A stretch of DNA of 52,419 nt from contig NZ_JALCCV010000012.1 in assembly GCF_022640935.1 (NCBI RefSeq), positions 1-52,419 on the forward strand, written 5' to 3'. The notes beneath the pieces are model-generated. The model was not told the origin of the DNA and searched no databases. It worked only from the letters and a program-made list of their open reading frames with translations. This document shows positions 9,899 through 17,304 of this stretch, piece after piece. The translations under genes were made by a program, and so were the position numbers. Within the stretch, counting starts at the first letter, position 1, and each line of letters starts with the position of its first letter. Source of the stretch: Bifidobacterium sp. GTDB taxonomy: Bacteria; Actinomycetota; Actinomycetes; Actinomycetales; Bifidobacteriaceae.

Positions 9899-10102
9899 AT
9901 GGAAAACGGCAGCAATAACCAAGGGGACAAGCTCGAGCGCTCGTTCCTTAAGCAGAACTTCGGAATCAACGGGAAAAGGGACCTCAAAGGCAATCCGGTG
10001 CCTGACGAGGAATTGAAGCTCATCGATCAGAATCTCAATCAACTGCATGACCGCAGGCGCAGCCGAACCCGTCAGGGACAAAACGGGGACGAAAGTAAGT
10101 AA
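9899..10102 (+). CDS. Small basic hydrophilic protein of unknown function (67 aa)
   Basis: The ATG at 9899 is preceded by AGGAG about six bases upstream. The 67-residue product is fully polar, rich in Asn, Gln, Lys and Arg, with a likely helix over DEELKLIDQNLNQLHDRRR and no Cys, signal or membrane segment. Such composition suits a small nucleic-acid-binding or phage-type protein, but there is no recognised domain. It is the last of four small plus-strand genes and lies 353 bases after the third, with the paired hairpins at 9551-9627 between them. Its stop is followed by another three-armed repeat. Confidence 0.5.
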   Translation: MENGSNNQGDKLERSFLKQNFGINGKRDLKGNPVPDEELKLIDQNLNQLHDRRRSRTRQGQNGDESK

Positions 10103-10129
10103 TCTGCGACTGCACAGGAAAGTCGGCCT

Positions 10130-10178
10130 GCAGGGAGTTGCACCCTGCCCATTCCACACTTGCAAGCATTGCAGGGTG
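10130..10178 (+). repeat. Three-armed inverted repeat behind the 67-residue gene
   Basis: GCAGGG at 10130-10135 can pair with CCCTGC at 10143-10148; alternatively CACCCTGC at 10141-10148 pairs with GCAGGGTG at 10171-10178, which is followed by GGGTTTCT. The second form may be a weak terminator for the small-gene cluster. Confidence 0.4.
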
Positions 10179-10185
10179 GGGTTTC

Positions 10186-11160
10186 TGGTTAAGCCACAAT
10201 ATGATCTCATGCACAAAGGCAAGGAACGAATCCGACCACGCGTACATTGAAATCTTCTTCATTAAACCTCGCACACCAGTGTTTGTCAAGTTACTTCGGC
10301 AAGTTTCTCCATTCTTTGCTCCATGATCCGAACAATGCCCGCTGCTGGATCTTCATTCTGCCGCGTGCAGCGTGCCCCCGCTCGAGCGCCAGGGCTCGAC
10401 GCGCATTCAGGGCAGGTGACGGGCCGCCGGACGGATTGCAGCCGGTGCGTTTGGGCGCAACGCATGGGTTTTGATGTAGAGCACCTTGCGTTTCTTGCCG
10501 AACATGCCCCGGGTGGCCTCACCCGCCCAGAGGCCAGCTGCTTCTCACGCAGATGGTCCTGTGCATACAGGGGGTCTGGTCTTCAAGCTGAGTTAGGGCA
10601 CCTCACACATTTCGAGGGCGATCACGATCTTCATTGTCCTTGTGTCAAGAAAATCGGAGTGCACCACGCCGACACTATTTTTCAATCGTTTCATTTGTTG
10701 CATGCACTGATAATGCCTCGCGCTCACCCAGTGCTTGCCCACCCCGTGCTTGCCCACCGCTATGTGCGCATTGAAATAACGATCCCATACGTCGACTGCC
10801 CCGCGCTGCTGGGCGACCGCCGCGTTCGTCGCTTGTGCGCTCTTCAGACGGCTTATGCCGGTAGTCGCCGCCACACGGCGAAAGCGCGGCGATCAATCAT
10901 CGTCATGCTGCAGGTCTTACTGTCCGCACTAGTCGTTCGCGTCATACGAACGATCGCCCGAGGTTGACGTTGAAGCCGTCCGAGCTTTCCTTCGGCTGCG
11001 AGGAAGTGGTTTTCGCACATCGGTTTCACGGCTGCAAGGCGGAAAGTCCTTCTAGGCTGCGGCGGACGTGAAAACCTTGATAAAAAACGGACTTTTTGGC
11101 AACATCGCTTCAAGATCTACACTGATCTGCACCACCCGGCGGGAAGACTACCGTTCAGGA
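10186..11160. other. About 1 kb with no supported gene
   Basis: Short open frames occur on both strands, but none has a good start, a ribosome-binding site and normal composition together. Minus-strand pieces such as ARHYQCMQQMKRLKNSVGVV (within 10593-10874) and GMFGKKRKVLYIKTHALRPN (near 10470) look protein-like yet lie in different frames, as a decayed gene would. A tandem duplication of GTGCTTGCCCACC occurs near 10730-10760. I could not name the ancestor. Confidence 0.3.
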
Positions 11161-11167
11161 TTCATCA

Positions 11168-11556
11168 ATGCGGTGGCGACGAACCACAATTGCCGATTAC
11201 TTCAATCGGGAAGATTATGGAGCTGCTTCTCAGGAGGCAATATTCAATGAGTTCCACAGAAAATGGGAAGATGAACAAGATCCCTCTAAAATTCGATTCG
11301 GCAATCATTGGGTCTCTTGTATCAAGAATCCAGAACATTTTTAGATCGCTATTATTCGGAAAAGGGCTTGGATGGCTCGGTTATAGTGCTCAGCGCCAAT
11401 AAGTCCGTGGATCTCAGTTCATTACCGGCCTGGGAAAACGTCCAAGACGAGCAGGAAGTCGTTGCACCGCCAGATAAATCACAGCTGGTCGAGGTTCTTT
11501 CATCCAACGAGTTCAAAGAAAAATACTGCAAACTCGGATATGAGGACTATCCTTAA
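11168..11556 (+). pseudogene. Unrecognised low-GC gene with a frameshift at a T run
   Basis: From the ATG at 11168 one frame encodes IADYFNREDYGAASQEAIF and then a Trp-rich, charged stretch ending SCIKNPEHF at a TAG near 11342. The next frame then continues LDRYYSEKGLDGSVIVLSA and ends CKLGYEDYP at 11556. The two parts join if the T5 run near 11338-11343 regains one T, giving one protein of about 129 residues. The AT-rich composition stands out against the neighbours and suggests transfer. AGGA lies about eight bases before the ATG. The product would be soluble and acidic; I know no family. It converges on the broken Panacea-type gene. Confidence 0.55.
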
Positions 11557-11568
11557 CTCTTCCACAAC

Positions 11569-11592
11569 AAAAAAAGCCCGGCGCAAGGCCGG
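11569..11592 (-). terminator. Rho-independent terminator behind the Panacea-type gene
   Basis: On the minus strand CCGGC, a five-base loop and GCCGG are followed by GC and seven T. It lies about 65 bases after the end of the minus-strand pseudogene and 13 bases after the plus-strand one. Confidence 0.7.
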
Positions 11593-11656
11593 AATCGCGA
11601 TCAGCTTATTACAGAAAGAGTGTGAAGATCAAAGATCATGTTCCGATTGTTTTTGG

Positions 11657-12175
11657 TCATTGATAGAAACCCCGTGCCTTATGCCAGTCGATAAGGCCAT
11701 CTTCTTGCCTCTGATCGTCGGGAGGATCTGCCTGAAGACTTTCGAAGTATTCCTTCAAGCTCGCATCGGTGATGATGCGATCATCGGTCACGCGTGCGTT
11801 CCTCCAGGGGTCCTGTCCTTGGCTAAGGTCTTCAACGCTTGTGCCCGAAAGACGAATCGTCCACGTCATCAAACAGGCCAAGGACTCGATTGATGACGGC
11901 GCTCTGCGACCCACTCAATTTTGCCTCGTTGAGGAAGCTTGGCAGCGCAAGCTTGAAATGTACTATTCCCTCTGCAATATGGCCAGGCGCTCTCTATGGC
12001 AGGGCCGTGGCCCCATGCACTCGTGGCATCCGCAAAGGGAACATCGTCTTTTGCGACAAGAGACTAGCCCCTTGCACAGGTAAAGGAGTTTCTGCAGAGC
12101 AAAGGCGGCAGTTGAATGTCCGCGTCGTGCACGCTCATTCAATATGTACTTCGCTACGCTAATCGCAGTAACCAT
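11657..12175 (-). pseudogene. Panacea/SocA-type (DUF4065) protein broken by three frameshifts
   Basis: Reading the minus strand from the ATG at 12175, with AAAGGAG seven bases upstream, gives ISVAKYILNERARRG and FALQKLLYLCKG, the typical Panacea start. Frame changes then give SLVAKDDVPFADATSAWGHG with PAIESAW (the family's AW-x-GP region), next FKLALPSFLNEAKLSGSQSA with VINRVLGLFDDVDDSSFG, and finally TSVEDLSQGQDPWRNARV (the L-s-x-PW-x-AR motif) to ...HKARGFYQ. All parts of a protein of about 170 residues are present in order, so this is one gene with three shifts. Family members are antitoxins or proteolytic adaptors that neutralise paired toxins. A matching toxin is not evident; the broken gene at 11168 is the only neighbour candidate. 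Confidence 0.78.
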
Positions 12176-12475
12176 CGCCTGGCTCCTTTCGCAATTTCCG
12201 GTAACGCTTGAATTGTGCATAACTCTGTGCACAACATACAAATCACATCATGCAACACCGTTCCACGACGAATCATCCTCCCCCTATGGGGGTTAGCCTC
12301 GCCGAGTCGCCTGATCAAACTTCCTGCGGCCCGAAGCCGTTGACGGCCGCTCCCGTGGCCGCGCCCAATGCGTTTCGTCTCCCGTTTGCGTTCCCCTAGT
12401 TCCAGCGCGCCCATGATCGTCATAGGTGAGATTTGTTGACATTTTTGTTGGCTTTGCGCGTTTCCCTGAACATTG
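12176..12475. other. Intergenic region between pseudogene and tRNA terminator
   Basis: No gene is supported. An open minus-strand frame has no start signal or protein-like composition. The region should contain the promoter of the broken Panacea-type gene. Confidence 0.4.
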
Positions 12476-12510
12476 AAAAAGCCCTGCTCCCCTGTGAGGA
12501 GCAGGGCTTT
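12476..12510 (-). terminator. Terminator of the tRNA gene
   Basis: A perfect 13-base stem (12478-12490 with 12498-12510, loop of seven) lies nine bases after the tRNA on the minus strand and is followed by TTTTT in all. It could also stop plus-strand transcription. Confidence 0.85.
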
Positions 12511-12518
12511 CATGGTAG

Positions 12519-12592
12519 TGGGGCCGCTCGGGCTTGAACCGAGGACCGACGGATTATGAGTCCGCTGCTCTAACCGACTGAGCTACAGCCCC
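12519..12592 (-). tRNA. tRNA with CAU anticodon, probably tRNA-Met (elongator)
   Basis: The minus strand folds as a full cloverleaf: acceptor GGGGCTG with CGGCCCC plus discriminator A, D arm with AGCTCAGTCGGTTAGAGC, anticodon loop CTCATAA (CAT) closed by GCGGA/TCCGT, and T arm CTCGGTTCAAGCCCGAG. CCA is not encoded. The anticodon fits elongator Met, but tRNA-Ile2, whose C34 is changed to lysidine by TilS, has the same anticodon in DNA and cannot be excluded. It is not the initiator, since it has a Watson-Crick first pair (G-C) and lacks the GGG/CCC anticodon-stem pattern. Confidence 0.93.
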
Positions 12593-12616
12593 ACGTTGGC
12601 GAAGGCCAACTCGGAT

Positions 12617-12645
12617 AGTGTAGCATCTGGCCCACATTTTGACAC
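12617..12645 (-). promoter_or_regulatory. Candidate promoter of the tRNA gene
   Basis: On the minus strand GTGTCA (12640-12645) and TACACT (12617-12622) are separated by 17 bases, each matching four of six consensus positions, 24 bases before the tRNA. A small hairpin (GTTGGC, GAAG loop, GCCAAC) lies in the precursor leader. Confidence 0.5.
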
Positions 12646-12812
12646 TCTCACAACAAGCGAGAGCCAAAACGGACCCATCGTGCTCGTTTTTCACAAGTAG
12701 CAGACATTGCAATTACGCCGTTCCAACAGCAAAACCCATCACTGGCCCTGTTCGTATGACTCAGACCTTCCGCGCACCCAAAAAGTACGACCTGCGATAA
12801 GCCCTATGCGAA

Positions 12813-13535
12813 TCATGCCGCGTTCTCGTCATCGTCAGGCCGCCGCACATCACGCCCAGACGCGAAGCGCTCAAGCGCGCCGGTTTTGGCGATGGCGCGG
12901 TATAGCGCCCAGCTCATGATGCCGGCGAACAGCACGCCGCCCAGAATCTCGCAGATCATATGCGTAATGCCGCGCGGACTCAAGAAAGCGACTCCCTGGA
13001 ATTGGAAGAACAGCAAGTAGAAGCCGTATTCGACCGCGGTCAGCGCACCAGCTGTGACGGTGATTGCGGGATTGAACACCCGGTATCGCGTCACCGCGAA
13101 CGGCAGCTCGGAGCATATGCCCTGCAATGCCGCCGAAATGAAAACAAAACTGAAGGAAAAGCCGCCGCTGCCGAATATCATCTCGGCTAATGAACCGACA
13201 ATGTTCACGTAGATCGCAGCCCCGGGCTTGCGAAGAACGAGCACGGCCAGCGGGCCGGAGAAGTACCAGAAGGCGTGCACAATGCTGGTGACCCCGGGCA
13301 GAACAGCGCGGAGAAATGGCGAAATGAACACATACGCGTAGTTGAATCCCCAGAACACGAGTCCGCAGGCCACGCCCAACGCCGCGCCGACGGCGATATC
13401 GACGGGGCGCCACCGAAGACGGATGGTGCCCGCAGACATTGACCGCGGCGAAGAGGGATCTGGAAAAGGAGAACGCGGAGAACGCGACGAAGAACTAGAA
13501 AAAAACGAATGTTTGAGTTTGGCGAATATATTCAT
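12813..13535 (-). CDS. ECF transporter S component, YkoE-like (thiamine or HMP precursor)
   Basis: The 240-residue product has a Ser/Pro-rich, basic N-terminus of about 35 residues and then five to six membrane helices starting at WRPVDIAVGAALGVACGLVF. The segments YVNIVGSLAEMIFGSGGFSFSF and QGICSELPFAVTRYRVF resemble the YkoE family, substrate-capture subunits of energy-coupling factor importers for hydroxymethylpyrimidine or thiamine. YkoE is usually followed by its ATPase (YkoD) and T component (YkoC); here neither is adjacent, so it would use a shared module or be an orphan. I chose the ATG at 13535, with GGAG close upstream, over a GTG at 13562. No TPP riboswitch was found in the 300 bases upstream. 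Confidence 0.72.
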   Translation of the reverse strand: MNIFAKLKHSFFSSSSSRSPRSPFPDPSSPRSMSAGTIRLRWRPVDIAVGAALGVACGLVFWGFNYAYVFISPFLRAVLPGVTSIVHAFWYFSGPLAVLVLRKPGAAIYVNIVGSLAEMIFGSGGFSFSFVFISAALQGICSELPFAVTRYRVFNPAITVTAGALTAVEYGFYLLFFQFQGVAFLSPRGITHMICEILGGVLFAGIMSWALYRAIAKTGALERFASGRDVRRPDDDENAA

Positions 13536-13870
13536 GGGACTCCGATCCCTCGTGCTGCGCACAGTGATGTCGTATCGTCGTGCAGCGCCGAAACGTGTTC
13601 ACGACCCAGACGCCCCTTGACCTGCGCAGTCCGGGCGGGAGCGCCAGACGCCACTGTACCAGCACTTCGTCACGGCAGAACGCTTGCAGCTGTTCACGCA
13701 TTTCGTATATGCCATCCGCATATCAACCCTTTCGTGCAGCTATTCGATACGAGCTCTTGAAGCCCTTTCCTCCGCAGGGACGTTGGAAGCATGAGGGACC
13801 CTAAGAAAAAACGGGAAGAATTGCAAAGCCTGAATTTAGAATCGGCTGAGGCATTACCAAACCATGTAGA
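13536..13870. other. Intergenic region upstream of the YkoE-like gene
   Basis: No gene is supported on either strand. It should hold the promoter of the ECF gene, but no clear -35/-10 pair or riboswitch core was seen. Confidence 0.4.
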
Positions 13871-13914
13871 AAGTCGGCGCCGCCTGCCGAATAATATGCA
13901 GACGACGCCGACTT
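13871..13914 (-). terminator. Terminator-like hairpin behind the aldehyde dehydrogenase
   Basis: Positions 13871-13887 and 13898-13914 form a 17-base stem with two G-U pairs in minus-strand RNA (nine bases are an exact inverted repeat) and a ten-base loop. TTTCT follows. It begins about 75 bases after the stop at 13990. Confidence 0.6.
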
Positions 13915-13989
13915 GTAATTGTATGCGCCCAGAACGCTGTGGCGTGCGCTGTGCCTAATTCGCCCGGTGCGATTCCAGGCTGGCACAGC

Positions 13990-15402
13990 TCACGCTACGA
14001 CCAAACCTCCGGCGGGATTCGACAGATCAGGGTGCGCGGCCTTGACGATGAGCTGCTCGTTGACGAAGGCCAGCTGGCCAATGCGGCTCATCTCGCGTCC
14101 GTATCCAGACAGTTTGACACCGCCGAAGGGCAGCTCAGGAAGCGAGGCCATGAAGTTGTTGACGTAGACCATGCCTGTTTCGATGCGCGAGGCGACTTCG
14201 GCGCCGTGATCCGGATCGCCGGCGAAGAGGATGCCGCCCAAACCGTAGGGGTTGTCGTTGGCGAGCGCCACCGCCTCGTCCTCGGAATGCACGCGGTATA
14301 CGGCTGCAACCGGTCCGAACATCTCTCCCTTATAGGCAGGATTGTCCTTGTCGATGTCGGTGAGGATGGCCGGGCGGAAGAACTGGCCATCTGCATCGAT
14401 TTCGGGATACTGGTAGGCGAGCTTCGCGCCTGCGGCGATCGCATCATCGAGCTGGCCTTGCAGTTTCTCCTTGGCGCGCTTGGTGTTCATCGGCGCGAGC
14501 GTAGTGGTGGTATCGAGCGGGTCGCCGGGCTTGACGGCCCCGAAATGCTCCTTGAGCGCATCGAGGAACTCGTCGTAGACATTATCCATCACGATGAAGC
14601 GCTTGGATGAGGTGCATACCTGGCCGCAGTTGTAGAGCCGCACACGCCAAGCGAGATTGGTGACGTCATCCATGTTCGCATCGCCAAGCACCACGAAGGG
14701 ATCCATGCCGCCAAGCTCCATCGTGTTCTTCTTGAGGTACTTGCCGGCCGCTTCAGCGACTGCCATGCCGCCGCGTTCGGATCCGGTCAGCGCCACGCCC
14801 TGCACACGTGGATCGGCGATCGCGTCCGTGACCTGATCGTAGTTCAGGAACAGGTTCGTCAGCGCGCCCTTGGGCACGCCAGCCTCCTCGACGATCTCGC
14901 AGAAGCGCTTGGCCGAGGTCGGCGTATTCGCCGCATGCTTGAGGATCATGGGGTTGCCGACCATGTAATTCGGTGCGAAGACGCGCATGATCTGGTAATA
15001 CGGGAAGTTCCACGGCTCAACCATCATAACGATGCCTACCGCATGATGCCGTACCTCAGCCTCTCCCGTAGCAATCGTCTCGATCGGCTCAGGACTGAGT
15101 AAGTCCTCGCTGTGATCGGCGAACCAGTCTGCGATGATCGCGCACAACTCCACTTCGCCAGCCGATTCGCCAATCAGTTTGCCCATGTCGACGGTGCAAA
15201 TCCTGGCAAGCTCGTCGGCATGCTCACGCATTGCTGCGGCGACTTTGTGCAGCAGCTTGGCGCGATCGGCGATCGGCTGCGTCTTGAACTCCTGATAGCG
15301 CTGGGCGCCAAGGGCCAAGGTCTCCTGCAACTCCTCGTCCGTCGCATAAGGGTATTCCGTGACGACCTCGTTGGTATAGGGATTGACTGTTTGATATGCC
15401 AT
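13990..15402 (-). CDS. gabD: NAD(P)-dependent succinate-semialdehyde/aldehyde dehydrogenase
   Basis: The 470-residue cytosolic enzyme belongs to the aldehyde dehydrogenase superfamily and probably oxidises succinate semialdehyde to succinate. The oxyanion Asn lies in VEPWNFPYYQIMR, the nucleotide-binding loop is GVALTGSERGG, the general base Glu229 is in MELGGMDPFVVLG and the nucleophile Cys263 is in YNCGQVCTSSKRF. The C-terminal ELPFGGVKLSGYGRE is intact. This GMDPF/NCGQVC variant is typical of the SSADH-like group in lactic and bifidobacteria. GAGGAGG lies before the ATG. No GABA transaminase is adjacent, so its real substrate is uncertain. Confidence 0.9.
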   Translation of the reverse strand: MAYQTVNPYTNEVVTEYPYATDEELQETLALGAQRYQEFKTQPIADRAKLLHKVAAAMREHADELARICTVDMGKLIGESAGEVELCAIIADWFADHSEDLLSPEPIETIATGEAEVRHHAVGIVMMVEPWNFPYYQIMRVFAPNYMVGNPMILKHAANTPTSAKRFCEIVEEAGVPKGALTNLFLNYDQVTDAIADPRVQGVALTGSERGGMAVAEAAGKYLKKNTMELGGMDPFVVLGDANMDDVTNLAWRVRLYNCGQVCTSSKRFIVMDNVYDEFLDALKEHFGAVKPGDPLDTTTTLAPMNTKRAKEKLQGQLDDAIAAGAKLAYQYPEIDADGQFFRPAILTDIDKDNPAYKGEMFGPVAAVYRVHSEDEAVALANDNPYGLGGILFAGDPDHGAEVASRIETGMVYVNNFMASLPELPFGGVKLSGYGREMSRIGQLAFVNEQLIVKAAHPDLSNPAGGLVVA

Positions 15403-15578
15403 AACTACCTCCTCGTAGAGTTTAGGAACTTCACAAACGCCTCTATTTTATGCCGATATTGCCTTTGTGGCATGGTTCTGTTGCAATTGCGCCTTCAGCG
15501 TTGAGGGTTGCGGATTTGGTCTCGTGCGACCTAAAGATGCATTCGGAATGGCGCGGGCGGCGAATATGCCAACGAATC

Positions 15579-16028
15579 CTACTCCACCACTGTCCAGTCG
15601 TTGATGCTTGTGCCGTCGTGATCAAAGAACTGGAGCCAGCCGTTAGCACGGCCGAAATAGAGGAACAGTCCGGCCTCGTTCACGCTTTTGAGCACGATGT
15701 CCGCCGTGGTCGTGAAGTCCCTGATCGCGTCGGCGTGCTCTTGGCGCAGCATCGCGCCCCAGCGATCGTCGAAACCGACAGAGCCATCCTTGTTGAGCGG
15801 GGCCTCGGGGCGCAGCTTCGCGCCTTGTTTGATGACCAATTCATTGCGCTTGCGCCAGACGATCGTGGCTGTGCTTTCGAAATTATCGAGATGGAATTCG
15901 ACCGTGCAGATCTCTTTGCTCCAGCGGTGACGCGGCTTGGCATATGATTTCTTTGGCGTTGGAGCGGTAGCCGCCGGTGCAGTGGCCGCCGGTTGATTTG
16001 TCTCATCCCTCGTGTTCTGCCCGCTCAT
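15579..16028 (-). CDS. Hypothetical protein (149 aa)
   Basis: I do not recognise the family. The ATG at 16028 has GGAGG six bases upstream and is preferred over a longer frame. The first 30 residues are a low-complexity Ala/Thr/Pro linker (PAATAPAATAPTPKKSY). The rest is a compact globular domain, probably beta-rich: HRWSKEICTVEFHLDNFEST, then ATIVWRKRNELVIKQGAKL and ending WLQFFDHDGTSINDWTVVE. No Cys cluster, signal or membrane helix is present. It lies between gabD and a flavin reductase on the minus strand, with 176 bases to gabD, so it is probably transcribed on its own. Confidence 0.8.
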   Translation of the reverse strand: MSGQNTRDETNQPAATAPAATAPTPKKSYAKPRHRWSKEICTVEFHLDNFESTATIVWRKRNELVIKQGAKLRPEAPLNKDGSVGFDDRWGAMLRQEHADAIRDFTTTADIVLKSVNEAGLFLYFGRANGWLQFFDHDGTSINDWTVVE

Positions 16029-16202
16029 CGTATTCCTCCGCGTTGTATTTTGCCGTTGTTGCCGTATGCTTCGGGCATGTGCGCGGCTGCCCAACCTCAA
16101 CCATCGTGACATCGAACGAATCGTATCATCAAGCGCTTTTCTGCGGATCCCACGCTATCGACCGTTTCCGGTCATAGCCCGTTGTCACCCATGCATATGT
16201 CA

Positions 16203-16940
16203 TCATCGTACAGGAATCTGCGCATGCTCGTCATGCATGGCGTTCGCGTCGGCATCCGCCGCCGTCATCGAGCCACGCAATCCCGATATTGCCATCGCAG
16301 CAAGCTCACTGCTCGTGAGGCGCAGCCGTGATTCCAGCGCCTCGGTGCCCCAGTCCTCCCCGGATGCCAGCACACTGGTCGGCGTGGGGATCGCACGCAG
16401 GAAGGCGAACAGCGAGCGCATCGCCGTGTCGGGCACGAGCGCGTGCCTGCGGGATCCGCCTGTTGCAACCAGAGCCACTGGCATATTCATGATCGCATTG
16501 ACATCCACGATATCCCAGAAGGACTTGAACAGCCCGGAATACGAGGCCTTGAACACCGGAGTCGCCGCGATCAGCGCATCGCTGGACGTCACCTGATCGA
16601 AGATGTCGAGCAGTGCATCGGTCATATGGTAGTTGACTGCGGCCACTGCGATATCGGCTGCGAAATCCTTCAGATCAATGTGCCGCAGCTCGCATTCATA
16701 GCCGTGCCTGCGCAGCGTCTCCTGCGTGCGCATCGCCACGCCGTCGCCCAGACGTCCGGTCGCGGAATGCTCGGAAACGCCAGCGCTGATGACGGTGATT
16801 CGGTAAGTATCATGGTTCACGCGATTCATTGCGGAACCAGCCACGCCGCTGACGCCTGCTCTCCCATATCGGCCGTAGCCACCCACCGCGTCGTTGCCGA
16901 CACATGTATCCGTCACAGCTGTGCTCTGTCCTATGCTCAT
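16203..16940 (-). CDS. NADPH-dependent FMN reductase (flavodoxin-like fold)
   Basis: The product has an N-terminal tail of about 40 residues and then a flavodoxin-like domain. RITVISAGVSEHSATGRLGD carries the phosphate-binding loop for FMN, followed by HIDLKDFA and ALIAATPVFKASYSGLFKSF, the typical flavin/nicotinamide pocket of CE1759-type reductases. It would supply reduced flavin in the cytosol. The frame starts at 16940, where GGGAAAG precedes the ATG; a second Met at 16829 would remove the odd tail and cannot be excluded. There is no operon partner: neighbours are at least 170 bases away. Confidence 0.85.
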   Translation of the reverse strand: MSIGQSTAVTDTCVGNDAVGGYGRYGRAGVSGVAGSAMNRVNHDTYRITVISAGVSEHSATGRLGDGVAMRTQETLRRHGYECELRHIDLKDFAADIAVAAVNYHMTDALLDIFDQVTSSDALIAATPVFKASYSGLFKSFWDIVDVNAIMNMPVALVATGGSRRHALVPDTAMRSLFAFLRAIPTPTSVLASGEDWGTEALESRLRLTSSELAAMAISGLRGSMTAADADANAMHDEHAQIPVR

Positions 16941-17304
16941 ATTCTGGCTTTCCCGCGATGCGAACGATTCCGACCGCGCCCCAATATGATGCCAAAGCGC
17001 GTCAGTTCGTCATATGATCACCATCAACAGGTACACCTCTCACGTGCGCAACGTCAAGACCCAATCATTCATATTCACCCCTGCGCGCAGCGAGGCCGCG
17101 GCTTTGGATGCCATTGCTCGAAGTCGCAGCGGAGAATACGGCGCCCATAAGCCAGCTGGACGCCCCGAGAGGCTGGCACCTTCCGCGCATAAGCCCGAGA
17201 AACACCAAGGCGACGGCCGCATCAAGGATTCGATCGCAGAGATCGTGCCCGATGCAGCCGCCGCCCTGCGATACAGCTGGTTTTGGCAATAAGCAGGCCG
17301 CTGC
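16941..17304. other. Intergenic region, no supported gene
   Basis: Open frames exist on both strands (for example 17014-17292 plus and 17065-17289 minus) but none has a convincing start or family signature. A minus-strand stretch (LDAAVALVFLGLMRG) is hydrophobic and could be a membrane-protein remnant; support is poor. Confidence 0.35.

Noticed and set aside
9535..9918. 127-residue plus-strand frame over the hairpins
   Set aside because: It starts at a TTG inside the previous gene with no ribosome-binding site, and its Pro/Ser/Arg-rich content follows from the GC-rich inverted repeats.
10323..10967. 214-residue plus-strand ORF
   Set aside because: Cys/His/Arg-rich content typical of a shadow frame, no start signal; minus-strand fragments over the same bases look more protein-like.
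12154..12513. 119-residue minus-strand ORF beginning in the tRNA terminator
   Set aside because: Its start lies in the hairpin stem and the sequence is Arg/Gly-rich without domain character.
17014..17292. 92-residue plus-strand ORF
   Set aside because: No ribosome-binding site and no family-like segment; opposed by equally long minus-strand frames.
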